Source: Eubacteriales Family XIII. Incertae Sedis bacterium (GTDB lineage Bacteria > Bacillota > Clostridia > Peptostreptococcales > Anaerovoracaceae). From it: DNA of 64,000 nucleotides. Positions within the stretch are counted from its first letter, which is position 1. Every line of letters begins with the position of its first letter. Of this stretch, positions 63,008 to 64,000 are shown piece after piece. The stretch spans positions 1-64,000 of the forward strand of contig JAISTX010000042.1 of assembly GCA_031272365.1 (NCBI GenBank). The letters run 5' to 3'. Made by a program: the position numbers and the translations under genes. The notes under the pieces were generated by a model that did no database searches, was not told where the DNA came from, and saw only the letters and a program-made list of their open reading frames with translations.

Positions 63008-63808
63008 ATGATAGGTAATGATTTGCTCTCGATTAAGGATTTTTCAAAACTGACAGGGATCAAGCAATCCACGCTTCGGTACTACGACGATTTGGGTTTG
63101 TTTTCTCCTGCAAAGCGTGGCGACAACAGCTACCGGTACTATTCGCCGCATCAGATCATCACGATCAACTCGATCAATCTGCTGCACGAGCTGGATATGC
63201 CGATACGCTCGATCTCCGAAATCCAGCGCAACCGCACGCCGGAGCGCGTGCTGGAGGTGCTCTCCGAGAAGGAGTCGGAGCTTGAAGCAGAACTCTCGAA
63301 AATTGAACGCTCCTACAATGTCATCAAGACGCTCCGCCGCCTGATCGGCATCGGCCTGACGGTGGACGACAATGCGATCGAGATCCGGCATATGGACGAG
63401 CTGCCGATCGTCATCGGGCCCAGGAACGATTTCCGGGATTCCCTCTATTTTTACGACGCATTCCTGCGGTTCTGCGCCGAGTCGAAGCAATACCGCATCG
63501 ACCTGCGCTTCCCGGTCGGCGGCCTCTTCGAGGATTTCGACACCTTCAAGGAGCATCCGGGCGAGCCGTGCAATTTCTTCTCGGTCGACCCCAGCGGCAT
63601 AGACAAGAAGCAGCCCGGGAAATACCTCGTCGCCTACACACGCGGCTACTACGGCAACACCGGCGACATGACCGAGCGTGTCAAACGCTACCTCGACGAG
63701 AACAAACTCACGCCGGCCGGCCCGGTCTACAACATCTTCCTGCTCGACGAGCTGAGCATCAAGGAGCAGGACCAGTACCTGATGCAGTTTTCGATGCGCG
63801 TCGAATGA
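63008..63808 (+). CDS. MerR-family regulator with GyrI-like effector domain
   Basis: 266 aa. The N-terminal winged helix has LLSIKDFSKLTGIKQSTLRYYDDLGLF and SYRYYSPHQI, a linker coiled coil runs to about 110, and the GyrI-like/BmrR C-terminal ligand domain follows (YLVAYTRGYYGNTGDMTERVKRYLDENKL). Such proteins bind bulky hydrophobic or cationic drugs and activate efflux genes; no target is nearby in the window. Start ATG 63008 with AGGGGTGAT; a TACAAT box lies at 62953-62958. Confidence 0.9.
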   Translation: MIGNDLLSIKDFSKLTGIKQSTLRYYDDLGLFSPAKRGDNSYRYYSPHQIITINSINLLHELDMPIRSISEIQRNRTPERVLEVLSEKESELEAELSKIERSYNVIKTLRRLIGIGLTVDDNAIEIRHMDELPIVIGPRNDFRDSLYFYDAFLRFCAESKQYRIDLRFPVGGLFEDFDTFKEHPGEPCNFFSVDPSGIDKKQPGKYLVAYTRGYYGNTGDMTERVKRYLDENKLTPAGPVYNIFLLDELSIKEQDQYLMQFSMRVE

Positions 63809-63821
63809 AAAAATAGCAAGA

Positions 63822-64000
63822 CTACGCGCGCAGGCGGTAGAGGAGAAGGGCGATGAGCGTTTTGCCGTCGCTCATTTCTTTTCTGTCGATCATGCCGTAG
63901 AGCTCCTGCGGGGTGGACAGCACGAGGTCGATCGACTCGTTTTCGTCGAAATCCGTCTCGCCCGCCGTCAGGCCGCTTGCGAAATAGATGTGCAGCAGCT
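63822..64000 (-). CDS. Nudix hydrolase, ADP-ribose pyrophosphatase type (C-terminal part only)
   Basis: The reading frame enters from the right edge and stops with TAG at 63822-63824. The 58 visible residues read HIYFASGLTAGETDFDENE, then VLSTPQELYGMIDRKEMSDGKT and a final LLLYRLRA. This is the C-terminal pattern of ADP-ribose pyrophosphatases (FLASGL...DEDE...SDAKT). The Nudix box itself is outside the window. Confidence 0.75.
   Translation of the reverse strand, partial: LLHIYFASGLTAGETDFDENESIDLVLSTPQELYGMIDRKEMSDGKTLIALLLYRLRA

Overview
The window looks like chromosomal DNA from a high-GC, anaerobic, motile member of the Bacillota, most likely Clostridia. This is inferred from gene content: a class B sortase, AGGAGG-type ribosome binding sites, a GTP-type PEP carboxykinase, a sigma-54 activator, HD-GYP and chemotaxis proteins, a Mop-type molybdenum aldehyde oxidoreductase and a Zn-uptake ABC cassette. 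There is no 16S gene here to confirm it. GC is visibly lower at the left edge (1-1300) and between about 45.6 and 51.3 kb, which are accessory stretches.

Layout. 1-1.3 kb: end of an unknown gene, a truncated ParE/RelE-like toxin with its antitoxin, and an orphan hypothetical. 1.5-9.5 kb, minus strand: MCP, methyltransferase, serine acetyltransferase, guaB, a second MCP and guaA. 9.7-20.4 kb: the most interesting block. An NhaC-type antiporter, a putrescine-type aminotransferase and a fused 2Fe-2S/molybdopterin aldehyde oxidoreductase run leftward from a strong sigma-54 promoter. A PAS/AAA+ activator is divergent, followed by a 952-aa multi-cluster redox fusion protein. I read this as an amine-to-aldehyde-to-acid oxidation module with its own regulator and electron-transfer partner. 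20.4-25.5 kb: sortase B, Hpt and HD-GYP signalling proteins, DUF523, mtnA, dapA. 25.5-30.6 kb: a transglutaminase lipoprotein, then a compact pilus operon (PilC/GspF, four small pilin-like membrane proteins, PilT). 30.6-33.2 kb: DUF4173 membrane protein, YozG-type regulator and DUF2975 protein under a palindromic operator. 33.2-45.4 kb: clostripain-type peptidase, two Nudix enzymes, a MoxR/VWA (CoxD/CoxE-like) pair, pckG, nnrE, a THUMP methyltransferase, ferritin and two paralogous SH3 proteins. 45.5-51.7 kb: tRNA-Thr, two YjbQ proteins, tautomerase, DNA glycosylase, a large repeat-built surface protein and copies of a short inverted-repeat element. 51.8-58.2 kb: acyl-CoA ligase, VanZ, MarR with a His-rich tail, flavoprotein, pentapeptide and SUFU proteins, lipoprotein. 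58.2-64 kb: URO-D-family protein, zinc uptake cassette, MerR regulator and a Nudix gene cut by the window edge.

Two genome-style features recur. Many promoters carry an extended -10 of the form TGTGGTATAMT, and in at least six genes that box sits so close to the start codon that the mRNA must be leaderless. A palindromic repeat (TGTCATTCC-GGGCTTGACCC-GGAATCC type) has entered two protein-coding genes in frame.
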